Below are positions 8,535 to 16,996 of a stretch of DNA of 64,000 nucleotides, in pieces (position 1 is the stretch's first letter; every line of letters starts with the position of its first letter). Position numbers and translations under genes: made by a program. Source of the DNA: Streptomyces sp. NRRL F-2580 (GTDB lineage: Bacteria; Actinomycetota; Actinomycetes; Streptomycetales; Streptomycetaceae); contig NZ_JOIR01000033.1 in NCBI RefSeq assembly GCF_000720115.1, positions 1-64,000 of the forward strand, written 5' to 3'. The notes under the pieces were generated by a model that was given only the letters and a program-made list of their open reading frames with translations, had not been told where the DNA came from and ran no database searches.

Positions 8535-8906
8535 GTGACAACGAACAGCAATCCGAAGAAGCCTCGCTCGATGGTCGCGGCAGCGGTCGTCCCGCTCTTC
8601 GTGCTCGCCGGGCTGCTACTGGGCCCTGCGGCAGCCGCCTCGGCAGCCGCTCCGGCCGCCCGTCAGGCTCCTGCCGCCGCGGCGCTGCCGCAGGGCGGTC
8701 TCCTCGCCGGCGCCGGCGTGGCAACCGGCCTCCAGGCACCGACGTCGTCCCAGGTCCGGGCCACCACCGGGACCAAGAAGGGCAAGAAGAAGAGCAAGAA
8801 GAAGGGCGGCCTGTTCAAGAAGCTCGTGATCGTCGTGATCGTGGTCATCGTGCTGCTCGTCGTCCTGTACGGGGTTCGCCGGGCGCTGCGCCGCAGGTCC
8901 GCCTAG
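8535..8906 (+). CDS. Small exported membrane protein, basic
   Basis: A 123-residue protein starting at GTG 8535, a few bases behind an AGGGGA ribosome site. It has an N-terminal signal-like hydrophobic stretch (about residues 13-38, ending ASAAAPAA), an Ala/Pro-rich region, a strongly basic Lys-rich stretch (KKGKKKSKKKGG), and a C-terminal transmembrane helix (VIVVIVVIVLLVVLYGV) with an Arg-rich tail. The family is unknown to me. The topology suggests a membrane-held protein whose Lys cluster lies outside, possibly touching cell-wall polymers; this is inference. Confidence 0.6.
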   Translation: MTTNSNPKKPRSMVAAAVVPLFVLAGLLLGPAAAASAAAPAARQAPAAAALPQGGLLAGAGVATGLQAPTSSQVRATTGTKKGKKKSKKKGGLFKKLVIVVIVVIVLLVVLYGVRRALRRRSA

Positions 8907-8914
8907 GAATCGGC

Positions 8915-8940
8915 GCCGGGCCGGTGCGTCACCGCCCGGC
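8915..8940 (+). terminator. Probable transcription terminator
   Basis: GCCGGG (8915-8920) and CGGTG (8922-8926) pair with CACCG and CCCGGC across a three-base loop, leaving one bulged C. It begins nine bases after the stop of the small membrane protein. No U-run follows, as is usual in this genus. Confidence 0.6.
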
Positions 8941-8998
8941 CCGCCCGAGCAGTCCAGGGCGTCCTGCCCTCGCGGGGGGAGGGACGGCGCGGGCGTTC

Positions 8999-9265
8999 CT
9001 AGGCCGGCGGCTCGTCGGCAGGGGTGGGCAGCCGCCGGAGTTCGAGCAGAGCCACCGCGATCTTCACTCCGGTGGAAATCGTCAGGGCCTGGAGGAACGG
9101 CATACCCATCAGCCACAGGGCGACCGTCATGGCCGTGAGCACCAGGAACGCCGGTAGCAGATTGGTCCGCCTGAGCGCGGTCCGCAGGTGTCCGGCTCGG
9201 CTGCGACGCCGGGGCGCCGTGCCGATCGGACGGTCGGCGACGCCCTCCTCGTTGGCCTGTGGCAT
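8999..9265 (-). CDS. Small membrane protein, unknown
   Basis: An 88-residue product with a basic N-terminal half and two hydrophobic segments (about residues 37-55, LPAFLVLTAMTVALWLMG, and a weaker amphipathic stretch, FLQALTISTGVKIAVALLEL). A GAAGGGG sequence about ten bases upstream supports the ATG at 9265. I do not recognise the family. It may be a simple two-helix membrane peptide. Confidence 0.5.
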   Translation of the reverse strand: MPQANEEGVADRPIGTAPRRRSRAGHLRTALRRTNLLPAFLVLTAMTVALWLMGMPFLQALTISTGVKIAVALLELRRLPTPADEPPA

Positions 9266-9483
9266 TGCCTGCTGCCCCTTCCTCGCGCTCGCCCCCGGAA
9301 CCGAGCCTCGGCTGCGCCCCGGCGCAGTGCCACTGCTGCAAGCCGCCCCGCCGCCGTCCGGCGTACAGGTTCACCTCACCGGCCCCGGGTGAAGGCCGTA
9401 CCGCGCTCGGAGGTGGTGGCTCGCGGCCGGGTCCTGTCCAAGGCCCGGCGGCCGAGCTGCACCGGCCGGGCCGGGCCGGTGGC

Positions 9484-9876
9484 TCAGGCTGCCGTCGGGG
9501 CGTCGGAGATCGGGTGCACCTCGACCGGGTCGTCACCGGGCTTCCCGCCCGGTCCGGGGCAGGCGGACGCCCGTGCGGCGATCTCCAGGGCCCGTTCCTC
9601 GCTCTTGACGTCGACGACCCAGTACCCGGCCAGGATGTCTCCCGCCCGGGCCGGCCCGTCTGTCACCTGCGGCCGTCCGTCGCTCCCGGCCCGCACCGTC
9701 TTGACCTGCGCGGGGCCTCCGAGGCCCTGCCCGTCCACCCATTCCCCGGCGGAGGTGAGTTCGTTGTTGAGGGCCTCCATGTGGGCGAACATGGCCTGCA
9801 TGTCCTCGTCGGAGTACGACGACATGACGGCGTCCCACTCGGCTGCCGGTACGTTCATCTGGATCATGTACTTCAT
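9484..9876 (-). CDS. YCII/DGPF-domain protein
   Basis: A 130-residue cytoplasmic protein of the YCII-related (DGPF) family. Typical features are MKYMIQMNVPAAEWDAV at the start, the segment VTDGPARAGDILAGYWVVDV, which contains the DGP motif, and RALEIAARASACPGPG near the end. The start at 9876 has GAAGGGTGAGGA just upstream. Family members are often encoded beside ECF sigma factors of the SigJ type, but none is seen here. The biochemical role is unknown; the fold resembles muconolactone isomerase. Confidence 0.85.
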   Translation of the reverse strand: MKYMIQMNVPAAEWDAVMSSYSDEDMQAMFAHMEALNNELTSAGEWVDGQGLGGPAQVKTVRAGSDGRPQVTDGPARAGDILAGYWVVDVKSEERALEIAARASACPGPGGKPGDDPVEVHPISDAPTAA

Positions 9877-9950
9877 GTTCCTCACCCTTCCGGGGGGACC
9901 GTTCCGCTCGGCGTGCTGACGAAGGGGTAGACCGGCGGCCGCCGCGTAAC

Positions 9951-10223
9951 TCATCGGTGGCGGCGGATCCGGATCGGTCCGCGGGCCGTGCCCGGATCGA
10001 CGGGACGCCCGCCCTGGGTGACGTCCACCTCGCCGGCCTCGACCAGCCGCCGGGCCGCGCACCTCGCCGGTTCCATGAGCGCACGCCACCCGTCGTCCTC
10101 CCCCGGGTACGCCGCTCGCGCGGCGTCCGAGGGGCAGATCGTCGCGGCGGGCCCGCGACGATCCAGCAGCTCCAGGATGACGCGCTCCAAGCGCTGCTCC
10201 GCATGCCGTTCGCTGTCGCCCAC
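9951..10223 (-). CDS. DUF3253 family protein
   Basis: The 90-residue product matches the DUF3253 pattern as I recall it: RLERVILELLDRRGPAATIC, then DGWRALMEPARCAARRLVEAG and a basic end with GPIRIRR. The predicted fold is a small winged helix, so nucleic-acid binding is possible but unproven. The GTG start has only a short GGCGGA immediately upstream. It lies 74 bases upstream of the YCII gene on the same strand and may be cotranscribed with it. Confidence 0.75.
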   Translation of the reverse strand: MGDSERHAEQRLERVILELLDRRGPAATICPSDAARAAYPGEDDGWRALMEPARCAARRLVEAGEVDVTQGGRPVDPGTARGPIRIRRHR

Positions 10224-10263
10224 TCCGCCAGTGTCGCCCCGGTCGCGCCGGGCCGCCCCTGAG

Positions 10264-10446
10264 CTACGCGGCGTCTCGCATCGCGTCCGCTTCGGGGGCC
10301 ACGACGAGGAAGGCGTCCCTGTCCAGGTCCATCACCACGGTCACCCGCTGACCCCGCTCCCGGCACCGGGCCGCGTACTCCTCGGCGGGCCAACTCCCGT
10401 ACGGATCACCGGCGGGAAAGGAATCCAGAACCTTCGTACCGCGCAC
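10264..10446 (-). CDS. Small hypothetical protein
   Basis: A 60-residue soluble protein (RGTKVLDSFPAGDPYGSW, EEYAARCRERGQRVTVVMDL, RDAFLVVAPEADA). I chose the GTG at 10446 because a perfect AGGAGG lies eight bases upstream; the open frame reaches back to 10467, but that start has no comparable site. No family is recognised. Codon use is typical. It ends 40 bases before the DUF3253 gene on the same strand. Confidence 0.55.
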   Translation of the reverse strand: MRGTKVLDSFPAGDPYGSWPAEEYAARCRERGQRVTVVMDLDRDAFLVVAPEADAMRDAA

Positions 10447-10552
10447 CGCCACCACCTCCTGAGACACGAACCGTCCCTACGCCGCGTGCCCCGGCTGCCC
10501 GGTCCCCATGCCCCCTCCCCGCAGGGCCGTGCCCACAGTGCGGACGGTCACC

Positions 10553-10588
10553 TTGACGCCCGTGGATGCTTAGGCCAGCCTTACCTTT
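10553..10588 (+). promoter_or_regulatory. Promoter with probable iron box (DtxR/IdeR/DmdR type)
   Basis: TTGACG at 10553-10558 fits a -35 hexamer. The 19-bp TTAGGCCAGCCTTACCTTT at 10570-10588 agrees at most positions with the actinobacterial iron-box consensus TTAGGTTAGSCTAACCTAA, including TTAGG, the central AGCCT and ACCT. It would overlap the -10 region, where an iron-loaded DtxR-family repressor acts. It lies 52 bases before the start of the membrane protein gene. Confidence 0.6.
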
Positions 10589-10640
10589 GCTTGCTCCTCG
10601 CCGGTGTGAGCACACCCCGCAGAAGATCTCTGGAGCAGCA

Positions 10641-11219
10641 ATGTCCGCCGCCGACGCCACCGCGACCCCCCGAAGACCTGGGCGGGAAGCAGAGCTTCTC
10701 CGGCTCCCCTCGTGGTGTGGGACCGCGGCGGCGTCCCTCGCGGTGTGTCTCGGGTGGGCGGCCACGACGTGGATCGCCGTGCACCTGCGCGCCGACGTCA
10801 CCCTGCACACCGCGGCGCTGTTCGTGCACCTCGCCTCCCTCGTCCTGGGCTTCGGCGCCGTACTCGCCATCGACTACTACGGCGCCCTGTGGCTCACGGG
10901 CCGCAAGACCCTCCGTGAGGTCCTCGACTCCACCGCTCCCCTGCACATGCCCGTGTGGGCCGGTCTGGGTGGCCTGCTGTTCAGCGGCGCCTTCCTCCAC
11001 CCCGATCTCGCTTCACCGCTGACGTGCGTCAAGCTCGGTCTCGTCCTGGTGCTCTCGCTCAACGGCGTCCAGGCGTCGGCCCTGCACCACCGGCTGGCTG
11101 CCGTCGAAGGCGGCTCCGCCCCCCGCTCGCTGTTGATCCGCGGCGCCGTGACGGCCTCCGTATCGCAGGTTGCCTGGTGGGGCGCGGTCGCGATCGGCTT
11201 CTTGAACAGCCGGCACTGA
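10641..11219 (+). CDS. Polytopic membrane protein, probably iron-regulated
   Basis: A 192-residue protein with about five hydrophobic segments (near residues 28-50, 58-88, 102-122, 128-150 and 168-190). Several histidines lie in or next to membrane segments (HTAALFVHLASL, PLHMPVWAG, FLHPDL, ALHHRL), a pattern compatible with heme or metal binding. The ATG at 10641 has GGAG at the right distance. No family name is certain. The upstream iron box predicts repression under iron sufficiency, so a role in iron or heme handling is plausible but not shown. Confidence 0.65.
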   Translation: MSAADATATPRRPGREAELLRLPSWCGTAAASLAVCLGWAATTWIAVHLRADVTLHTAALFVHLASLVLGFGAVLAIDYYGALWLTGRKTLREVLDSTAPLHMPVWAGLGGLLFSGAFLHPDLASPLTCVKLGLVLVLSLNGVQASALHHRLAAVEGGSAPRSLLIRGAVTASVSQVAWWGAVAIGFLNSRH

Positions 11220-11237
11220 TCACCCCGCCGAGGCCTC

Positions 11238-11924
11238 TCAGCCCGCCTTCCCGCCCTTGACGCCGGACGCGGCGACTGAGCCGGGCCCGAACCCCCTGGC
11301 GATCAGCCACCCGGCCAGCCCGAGCTCCCAGGCGAACACCGGGAGCGCGGCGACCGACCCCGCCACGGAAAGCTGCGCGTAGGCCCCGAACATCACGGCG
11401 ACGGCCGAGAGGCAGATCAGCGGCCCGCCGACCAGCCCGAGGACGGCGATGAAGCGCGGCACGAGCCGTGCGCGGTACGCCAGGTACGCAAGCACGACGG
11501 TGTTCAGACCGAGGGCGATGTTGGGCCCGAGCAGGAACGTCCAGTCGTGCAAGGCCGCGAGCGCGGCGTCGGCGCCGGCCGACGCCCCCGCGTCCCGCCG
11601 CAGGGTGACGAGTGCCAGGACGGCGACGATCCCCAGGGCGATGACGGCCGCCTCCAGCAGCCGCCCGAAGGCGTACCCGAGCGCCAGCCCCTCGCCGTGA
11701 CGCCGCAGGACGGGGAACAGCGCCGCCCCGGTGCCGGCCACCGCCACCACCAGCACCACCTCGCAGAGCACCCCGAGCAGCGCCTGCGTGTCGGCGCCCT
11801 GCGCGAGCCGGCCGTCCACCGCGCCCAGCAGGGGGCGGTACAGAACGGCCCCGGCTATCGCGGCGACCTCGGTCAGCAGGAACAGCGACCCGGCGGCCAC
11901 CGCGGTTCTCCGGTCCGGATTCAT
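11238..11924 (-). CDS. DUF4386 family membrane protein
   Basis: A 228-residue protein with six or seven hydrophobic helices, beginning MNPDRRTAVAAGSLFLLTEV, which matches the DUF4386 family as I recall it; VLRRHGEGLALGYAFGRLLE is another typical segment. No biochemical function is known. The start at 11924 is the internal ATG closest to the divergent regulator. Both TetR-type operators of the intergenic region lie 27-74 bases upstream, so it is the likely target of the adjacent repressor. Confidence 0.75.
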   Translation of the reverse strand: MNPDRRTAVAAGSLFLLTEVAAIAGAVLYRPLLGAVDGRLAQGADTQALLGVLCEVVLVVAVAGTGAALFPVLRRHGEGLALGYAFGRLLEAAVIALGIVAVLALVTLRRDAGASAGADAALAALHDWTFLLGPNIALGLNTVVLAYLAYRARLVPRFIAVLGLVGGPLICLSAVAVMFGAYAQLSVAGSVAALPVFAWELGLAGWLIARGFGPGSVAASGVKGGKAG

Positions 11925-11950
11925 CTTCTCGGTACCCCTCACTCCATGGT

Positions 11951-11967
11951 GGTGTACACCGTACACC
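11951..11967. promoter_or_regulatory. TetR-type operator 1
   Basis: GGTGTAC ACC GTACACC, a perfect 7-3-7 inverted repeat between divergent genes for DUF4386 and a TetR regulator. It shares both arms with operator 2 at 11982-11998; centres are 31 bp apart. Confidence 0.75.
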
Positions 11968-11981
11968 TGGCGGCAACCATA

Positions 11982-11998
11982 GGTGTACGACGTACACT
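11982..11998. promoter_or_regulatory. TetR-type operator 2
   Basis: GGTGTAC GAC GTACACT, the same half-sites as operator 1 with one end mismatch. TACACT at its right edge could be the -10 of the regulator gene, so binding here would give autorepression. Confidence 0.75.
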
Positions 11999-12043
11999 CG
12001 TCAAGGAGAGGGTGCTGTCGAGGAGAGAAGGGGCCGAACCGGA

Positions 12044-12727
12044 ATGACCCGGCAGGAAGCCGCGCACACGCAACGGATGCCCCTGAGCAAGGACCGCGTC
12101 CTGCGCGCCGCCGTCGCGCTCGCCGACGCCACCGGCATCGACGCGCTCAGCATGCGCAGGCTCGCGCAGGAGCTCGACGTCGTACCGATGGCCCTCTACA
12201 AGCACGTGGCCAACAAGGAGGAGCTGCTCGACGGCATGGCCGACGCCGTCGTCGGCGAGATCGACCCGCCGGCCGCGGGCCCCGACTGGCGGCACGTGGT
12301 CCGCGGGCGGATCCTCTCGGCCCGGCGGGTCCTGCTGCGCCACCCCTGGGCGGCCCGGGTCATCGAGTCCCGGACCGGGCCCACCCCGGCCGTGCTGGGG
12401 TACCTGGACTCGATGGCCGGGAGCTTCCGGGCCGGCGGCCTCTCCGCCGACCTCACGCACCACGTCATGCACGCGATGGGCAGCCGCCTGCTCGGCTTCA
12501 GCCAGGAACTGTTCGACACCTCCGGCCCCTCCGGCCCGCCGGACCCCGGGCTGGCGGCGCGCTACCCGCACATCGCGGAACTGGCCGCGACCGCGGGACA
12601 CGACGGGGGCTCCACGGTCGGTGGCGGCTGCGACGACCAGTTCGAGTTCGAATTCGCCCTGGACCTCCTCCTGGACGGATTCGAGAGCCTCCGCCGCCAG
12701 GACTGGACCTCCGTGCGGAAGGCGTAG
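12044..12727 (+). CDS. TetR/AcrR family transcriptional regulator
   Basis: The 227-residue protein has an N-terminal helix-turn-helix (about residues 17-62: RVLRAAVALADATGIDALSM, RRLAQELDVVPMALYKHVAN) and a C-terminal domain resembling TetR_C. It is divergent from the DUF4386 gene, with two matching operators between them, the usual arrangement of a repressor that controls its neighbour and itself. ATG 12077 (MPLSKDRVLR) is a possible alternative start. The ligand is unknown. Confidence 0.9.
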   Translation: MTRQEAAHTQRMPLSKDRVLRAAVALADATGIDALSMRRLAQELDVVPMALYKHVANKEELLDGMADAVVGEIDPPAAGPDWRHVVRGRILSARRVLLRHPWAARVIESRTGPTPAVLGYLDSMAGSFRAGGLSADLTHHVMHAMGSRLLGFSQELFDTSGPSGPPDPGLAARYPHIAELAATAGHDGGSTVGGGCDDQFEFEFALDLLLDGFESLRRQDWTSVRKA

Positions 12728-12756
12728 CAGGTGCGCGGGCGGTGCGCGCGGCCGCG

Positions 12757-14010
12757 TCAGTCGGCGGCCCGGCGCCTGCCCCGTCGGCGGCGCGGGTACG
12801 GGAACAGCCGTGGCGAGCGCTTGGCGGCCACGTCCTCGATCCAGCCGAAGGTCAGCACCAGCAGGCCGATCAGCGGGATCGCCACCAGCAGCGTGAACGA
12901 CGGGCTGGCCAGCAGCCACCGGAAGTTCGTGGCGATGAAGTGGACGCTCCACAGGGGGTCGATCAGCGGGACGGCGAGCACCAGCGCGACCTCGTGCCAC
13001 AGGTAGACGCTGACGGCGCGTGCGTTGAGCAGGCTGACCAGGCCGTTCCAGCGTTCCAACCGTCTGGGCCACTGCTCCCAGGACGGGCTGACGTGGAGCA
13101 GGATGGCGACGAAGCCGAGGGACCACAGGGCCTGGGCGATCGGCCAGGACTCGATGTCGGTCGATTCGGCCGGATCGGACGGCCGCGTCTGCAGGTACCA
13201 GAGGCCGGCCACCATGATCAGTGGCGCGATGGACGGCAGTACGTACTGCGGGATCTTCTTGAGCAGCCCTTCCTGGTGGGCCATGCCGAGGATCCAGCAG
13301 GCGCCGAAGGTGGCGAAGTCGTTGGCGGTCTCCCAGACCCGGCTGTAGATGAACTCCTGCTCGGCGAAGAACGCGTTCATGACGATCACCAGCGCCAGCG
13401 GCGCCGACAGCGTCACCACCGGGAATCGTCGCAGCGCCCGGAGCATCAGCGGTGAGAGCAGGACGTACCACAGGTAGGCCCGGAGGTACCAGAGCGGGAC
13501 GATGAGCTGCGCGGCCCAGGTGTGTTCCACGTGATGCTGGAAGCCGGCCAGCTCGTCCGCGTACGGCGGAGTGCTCAGCGGCAGGATCCAGAACGCGAGC
13601 TTGGCCCACCACCAGGTGGGGTGGCCCTCGGAGTCCGGGCCCCAGCCGTCGAGGATCTGCAGGGCGATCATGATGGCGCCGAACAGCCACATCGGCGGCA
13701 GCAACCGGCGCAGTCGGCCGCGGATCACGCCGAGCGCGGGTCGGCTGAGCGAGCGCGCCATCAGCGAGCCGGCCAGCGCGAACATCACGCCCATCGACGG
13801 GAAGACGAGGGGCAGCCAGAACCAGCCGAAATTGTGGTAAAGCACCACACGGCCCAGTGCCAGCGCGCGCAGCAGGTCGAGATAGCGGTCCCGGCCGCCC
13901 TTGCGCTCGGGCGGCGCCTCCGGCTCCGGCTCCGGTTCCTGTCGCAGAACGGCGGGGATGCGCAGCTGGATGGTGTCCTGCGTGCGCCCGAGCTCGATGG
14001 ATGCGCTCAT
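12757..14010 (-). CDS. Acyltransferase-3 family membrane protein
   Basis: A 417-residue polytopic protein with about ten transmembrane helices. RDRYLDLLRALALGRVVLYH at about residue 45 is the characteristic opening of the acyltransferase-3 family, with the catalytic-type His at its end. Such enzymes O-acylate extracellular glycans. The start codon lies two bases after the stop of the deacetylase/glycosyltransferase gene (TGACCATG), so the two are translationally coupled. The pair resembles, from memory, the matA/matB locus for aggregation-promoting polysaccharide in Streptomyces; that identity is not proven here. Confidence 0.8.
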   Translation of the reverse strand: MSASIELGRTQDTIQLRIPAVLRQEPEPEPEAPPERKGGRDRYLDLLRALALGRVVLYHNFGWFWLPLVFPSMGVMFALAGSLMARSLSRPALGVIRGRLRRLLPPMWLFGAIMIALQILDGWGPDSEGHPTWWWAKLAFWILPLSTPPYADELAGFQHHVEHTWAAQLIVPLWYLRAYLWYVLLSPLMLRALRRFPVVTLSAPLALVIVMNAFFAEQEFIYSRVWETANDFATFGACWILGMAHQEGLLKKIPQYVLPSIAPLIMVAGLWYLQTRPSDPAESTDIESWPIAQALWSLGFVAILLHVSPSWEQWPRRLERWNGLVSLLNARAVSVYLWHEVALVLAVPLIDPLWSVHFIATNFRWLLASPSFTLLVAIPLIGLLVLTFGWIEDVAAKRSPRLFPYPRRRRGRRRAAD

Positions 14011-14012
14011 GG

Positions 14013-16163
14013 TCAGGCCTCCACCGGGACAGCGACCTCGCCGGTGCGCCGGAGCTTCTGCCAGCGCAGTCGGCCACCCGTCAGCGCCGTGATCGCGGAC
14101 TGCAACAGGACGATGTACATCAGCTGCCGGTAGACCAGTTGCTGGATCGGCAGGCTGATCAGATGCCAGGGCTTCTCGCGGTCGAGGCGGAAGGCGTACC
14201 AGGACAGAGCAGCCTGGAGCAGGATGAAACCACCCCAGCTGGTGAGGGTGATCGGGGCGTCCGCGAACAGCACGCCGTACAGGAAGAACATGTCGACCAG
14301 CGGCGCCAGCAGCGGGGCGACCACACCGAACAGCACGACGAGCGGCAGCCCGAGCCGGCCGAAGCGCCCGGCCGGGCCGCGGGAGGTCACCGCGCCGCGG
14401 TGCTTCCACATCGCCTGCATGCTGCCGTAGCTCCAGCGGTACCGCTGGGACCAGAGCTGCTGGAGGCTGGCGGGAGCCTCGGTCCAGGCGCGGGCGTGCT
14501 CGGCGTAGACGACCCGCCAGCCCTCGCAGAGCACCGCGATGGTGATGTCGGTGTCCTCGGCGAGGGTGTCGTCGCTCATCCCGCCGACCTGCTGCAGGGC
14601 GTCCTTGCGGAAGGCGCCGACCGCGCCGGGGATGGTCGGGATGACGCCCAGCATGTCGTACATCCGGCGGTCCAGGTTGTGGCCGAGGACGTACTCGATG
14701 TGCTGCCAGGCGCCGATGAGGCTGTCGCGGTTGCCGACCTTGGCGTTGCCCGCGACCGCGCCGATGGACGGGTCGCCGAAGGGCTGGACCAGTTCGCGCA
14801 CGGTGGACGGTTCGAAGACGGTGTCGCCGTCCATCATCACGATGATGTCGTACGAGGCGGCCGCGATGCCGGTGTTGAGCGCGCTGGGCTTGCCGCCGTT
14901 GACCTGGCGGATCAGCCGGACGAACGGCAGGTCCATCTCCTCGACGATCTCCGCGGTGTCGTCCGAGGAGCCGTCGTCGATGACGATCACCTCGATCGGA
15001 TGGTCACTCGCGGCGAGGGAGTTGAGGGTGTTGGCGATGCACTCGCGCTCGTTGTAGGCCGGGACCAGTACGGTGACCGGCTCGGTGACGGGCGTGCCCC
15101 AGGCGTCCCGCCGCTTGGAGCGGCGGGCGTGCATCGGTGCGAGGACGAGCATCAGCGCGAACCGGCCGAAGTTGAGGAAGCCGACGACGGCCAGCAGCCC
15201 GATCAGCACCGGCAGGGTGAGCACGGCGAACTGGGTGGCCCAGATGTATCCCTTGCCCGCCCACAGCTGGAAACCGTGCACCGGCGTGGTGGCGCTGGAG
15301 GCGCCGAGTGCCTCGGAGATGGTGGTGAAGCGGTAGCCCTGGGCCTGCAGCTTGTCGATGATCTGGACGAGCGCGGTGAGGGTCTGGCTGCGGTCGCCAC
15401 CCGCGTCGTGCAGGAGGATCATCTCGCCCGCACCGGGCTCGGACGGCATCGCCGCCTTGACGATCTCCTCGACGCCGGGACGCTTCCAGTCGTCGGTGTC
15501 GCGGTCGATGAACGCGGTGAGGTAGCCGCGCGCACCCACGTACTTGATCACCGGATAGGTCCAGTCGTCCAGCGCCGCGGCGTTGGAGGAGTACGGCGGA
15601 CGGAACAGCGAGCTGTGGACACCCGCGACGCCGGCCAGCGCCAGCTGCGTCTGCGCCAGCTCCCAGCTGATCCGTGCGTGGGACTGGTACACCAGGTCGG
15701 GGTGGGTGAAGGTGTGCACGCCGAGTTCGTGGCCGTCCGCGACGATCTGCCGGATCAGCTCGGGATGGCGCGCGGTCATCCCGCCGGTCACGAAGAAGGA
15801 CGCACGGATGTTACGGGCCTCGAGCAGCTCCAGGATCTTCGGAGTCCACTCCGGCGATGGACCGTCGTCGAAGCTCAGCACCACGGTGCGGTCCGGGATG
15901 CGGTAGCTCACGGGGTGCTCGTTCTTGGCGCCGCGTGCGTCGATGACCGGTCCGCCCTTGAGCAGGTCGTCGGGCACGGTCGTCTTGTCGACCGAGCTCG
16001 CGACCCGGGAGTCGTGGAACGCCTCGTTGGTGGCGAGGCCGCGCAGGACGAGGAGCGCGAGCAGGCAGGCCAGCAGGGAGAGCGGCATGAAGAAGCGCAG
16101 CGGCGGCGCGGCCAGTCGGCGCGGCCTGCGCAGGGACTGCCGGCGGCGCTGGTGGCGGGACAA
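14013..16163 (-). CDS. Polysaccharide deacetylase / family 2 glycosyltransferase fusion
   Basis: This 716-residue membrane protein carries two enzymes. After a transmembrane segment at about residues 24-40 there is an outside NodB-type deacetylase domain (VVLSFDDGPSP with D99/D100, HTFTHPDL as the metal-binding His motif, FRPPYSSN). A second hydrophobic stretch leads to a GT2 synthase domain (VTVLVPAYNERE, VIDDGSSDD, MMDGDT, the acceptor motif LAEDTD, and QRYRW) and C-terminal membrane helices. It probably polymerises and partly de-N-acetylates an amino-sugar chain such as poly-N-acetylglucosamine. The TTG start is supported by AGGAG five bases upstream. It resembles MatB of S. lividans from memory. 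Confidence 0.88.
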   Translation of the reverse strand: MSRHQRRRQSLRRPRRLAAPPLRFFMPLSLLACLLALLVLRGLATNEAFHDSRVASSVDKTTVPDDLLKGGPVIDARGAKNEHPVSYRIPDRTVVLSFDDGPSPEWTPKILELLEARNIRASFFVTGGMTARHPELIRQIVADGHELGVHTFTHPDLVYQSHARISWELAQTQLALAGVAGVHSSLFRPPYSSNAAALDDWTYPVIKYVGARGYLTAFIDRDTDDWKRPGVEEIVKAAMPSEPGAGEMILLHDAGGDRSQTLTALVQIIDKLQAQGYRFTTISEALGASSATTPVHGFQLWAGKGYIWATQFAVLTLPVLIGLLAVVGFLNFGRFALMLVLAPMHARRSKRRDAWGTPVTEPVTVLVPAYNERECIANTLNSLAASDHPIEVIVIDDGSSDDTAEIVEEMDLPFVRLIRQVNGGKPSALNTGIAAASYDIIVMMDGDTVFEPSTVRELVQPFGDPSIGAVAGNAKVGNRDSLIGAWQHIEYVLGHNLDRRMYDMLGVIPTIPGAVGAFRKDALQQVGGMSDDTLAEDTDITIAVLCEGWRVVYAEHARAWTEAPASLQQLWSQRYRWSYGSMQAMWKHRGAVTSRGPAGRFGRLGLPLVVLFGVVAPLLAPLVDMFFLYGVLFADAPITLTSWGGFILLQAALSWYAFRLDREKPWHLISLPIQQLVYRQLMYIVLLQSAITALTGGRLRWQKLRRTGEVAVPVEA

Positions 16164-16194
16164 TGACGCTCCTGAAGATGGGTGGTGCGGAAGA

Positions 16195-16707
16195 TCAGCT
16201 GCGCTTGGCCGGCCGGCCCGAAGGCGTTGCCCCGCGCGGCGCGGTGGTCGTGGGCTTCGATGTGGTGGTCGCCGGCTTGGATGCGGCGGCTGCCGGTTTC
16301 GACGCGTCGGCCGTCGGCTTCGATGTGCCGGCCGAGGTCTTCGCCTGCGGTGCGGCAGACCGTGTGGCCGTCCGAGGTGGGGAAGACGAGGACGGCCCGG
16401 ACGGCCGGGCCGGCGACAGCGACGGCACGGGTGAGGGCGGCGGGGCGGGCGACCCCGCGGGCTGCGCGGGTATGCCCATCGCCGGGGCGTCCGCCTGCCC
16501 ACCGATCAGGCTGCTGCCCATGGCGACCGCCAGGATCGCGCCGACCACGGAGACCGGCCAGCCGAAGCCGCGCAGCAGACGGCCGCGCAGACCCGACTGG
16601 GAGACGAACACCGGTGCGGGAGCAGGCTCCCCGAAATGTGGCTCAGGCGTGTCGGGGTCTGCCTGGTACGCCGATCCGCGGTCGATGGAGGTGATGACTG
16701 GGCGCAC
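16195..16707 (-). CDS. Small membrane protein with Ser/Pro/Thr/Lys-rich tail
   Basis: A 170-residue protein starting at GTG 16707. It has a short N terminus, one transmembrane helix at about residues 50-68 (GWPVSVVGAILAVAMGSSLI) and a low-complexity extracytoplasmic tail of about 95 residues, with repeats of the type ASKPAAAASKPATTTSKP. It is the first gene of the polysaccharide operon and ends 31 bases before the synthase start. The tail may span the cell wall. The function is unknown; a scaffold for the synthase is a guess. Confidence 0.65.
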   Translation of the reverse strand: MRPVITSIDRGSAYQADPDTPEPHFGEPAPAPVFVSQSGLRGRLLRGFGWPVSVVGAILAVAMGSSLIGGQADAPAMGIPAQPAGSPAPPPSPVPSLSPARPSGPSSSSPPRTATRSAAPQAKTSAGTSKPTADASKPAAAASKPATTTSKPTTTAPRGATPSGRPAKRS

Positions 16708-16996
16708 CTTGCGGGGGCCTTTCAGAGCAGGGTACGTAGACCGGGGGATGGCAGGGCGAACGCTAGTGCACCGACCTGAATCGAAATTGTCTCGATGTAT
16801 GCATTTAGCGTGATCTGCTCAGGTGTTGTAATCGGATCGCAATATCAATTGGACGTACCGGCCAGTAGGCGAGATCCCGGGCGCCGCGCCCGCGCACTTC
16901 GTTTCGCTAGGATGCCCACCTCGTGTGATCAGTCATTTGATCCTCATGCAAAAAAGGGCGTGTCCAGGTACCGCCTCAACGCCCCAAGGAGCCCGT
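16708..16996. promoter_or_regulatory. Divergent promoter region, unusually AT-rich
   Basis: This 289-bp gap separates the polysaccharide operon from the GH16-like lipoprotein gene. The part at about 16780-16855 is clearly richer in A/T than its surroundings (TCTCGATGTATGCATTTAG, TCGCAATATCAATTGGACG) and probably holds the promoters. No clear inverted repeat and no gene are visible. Confidence 0.5.
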
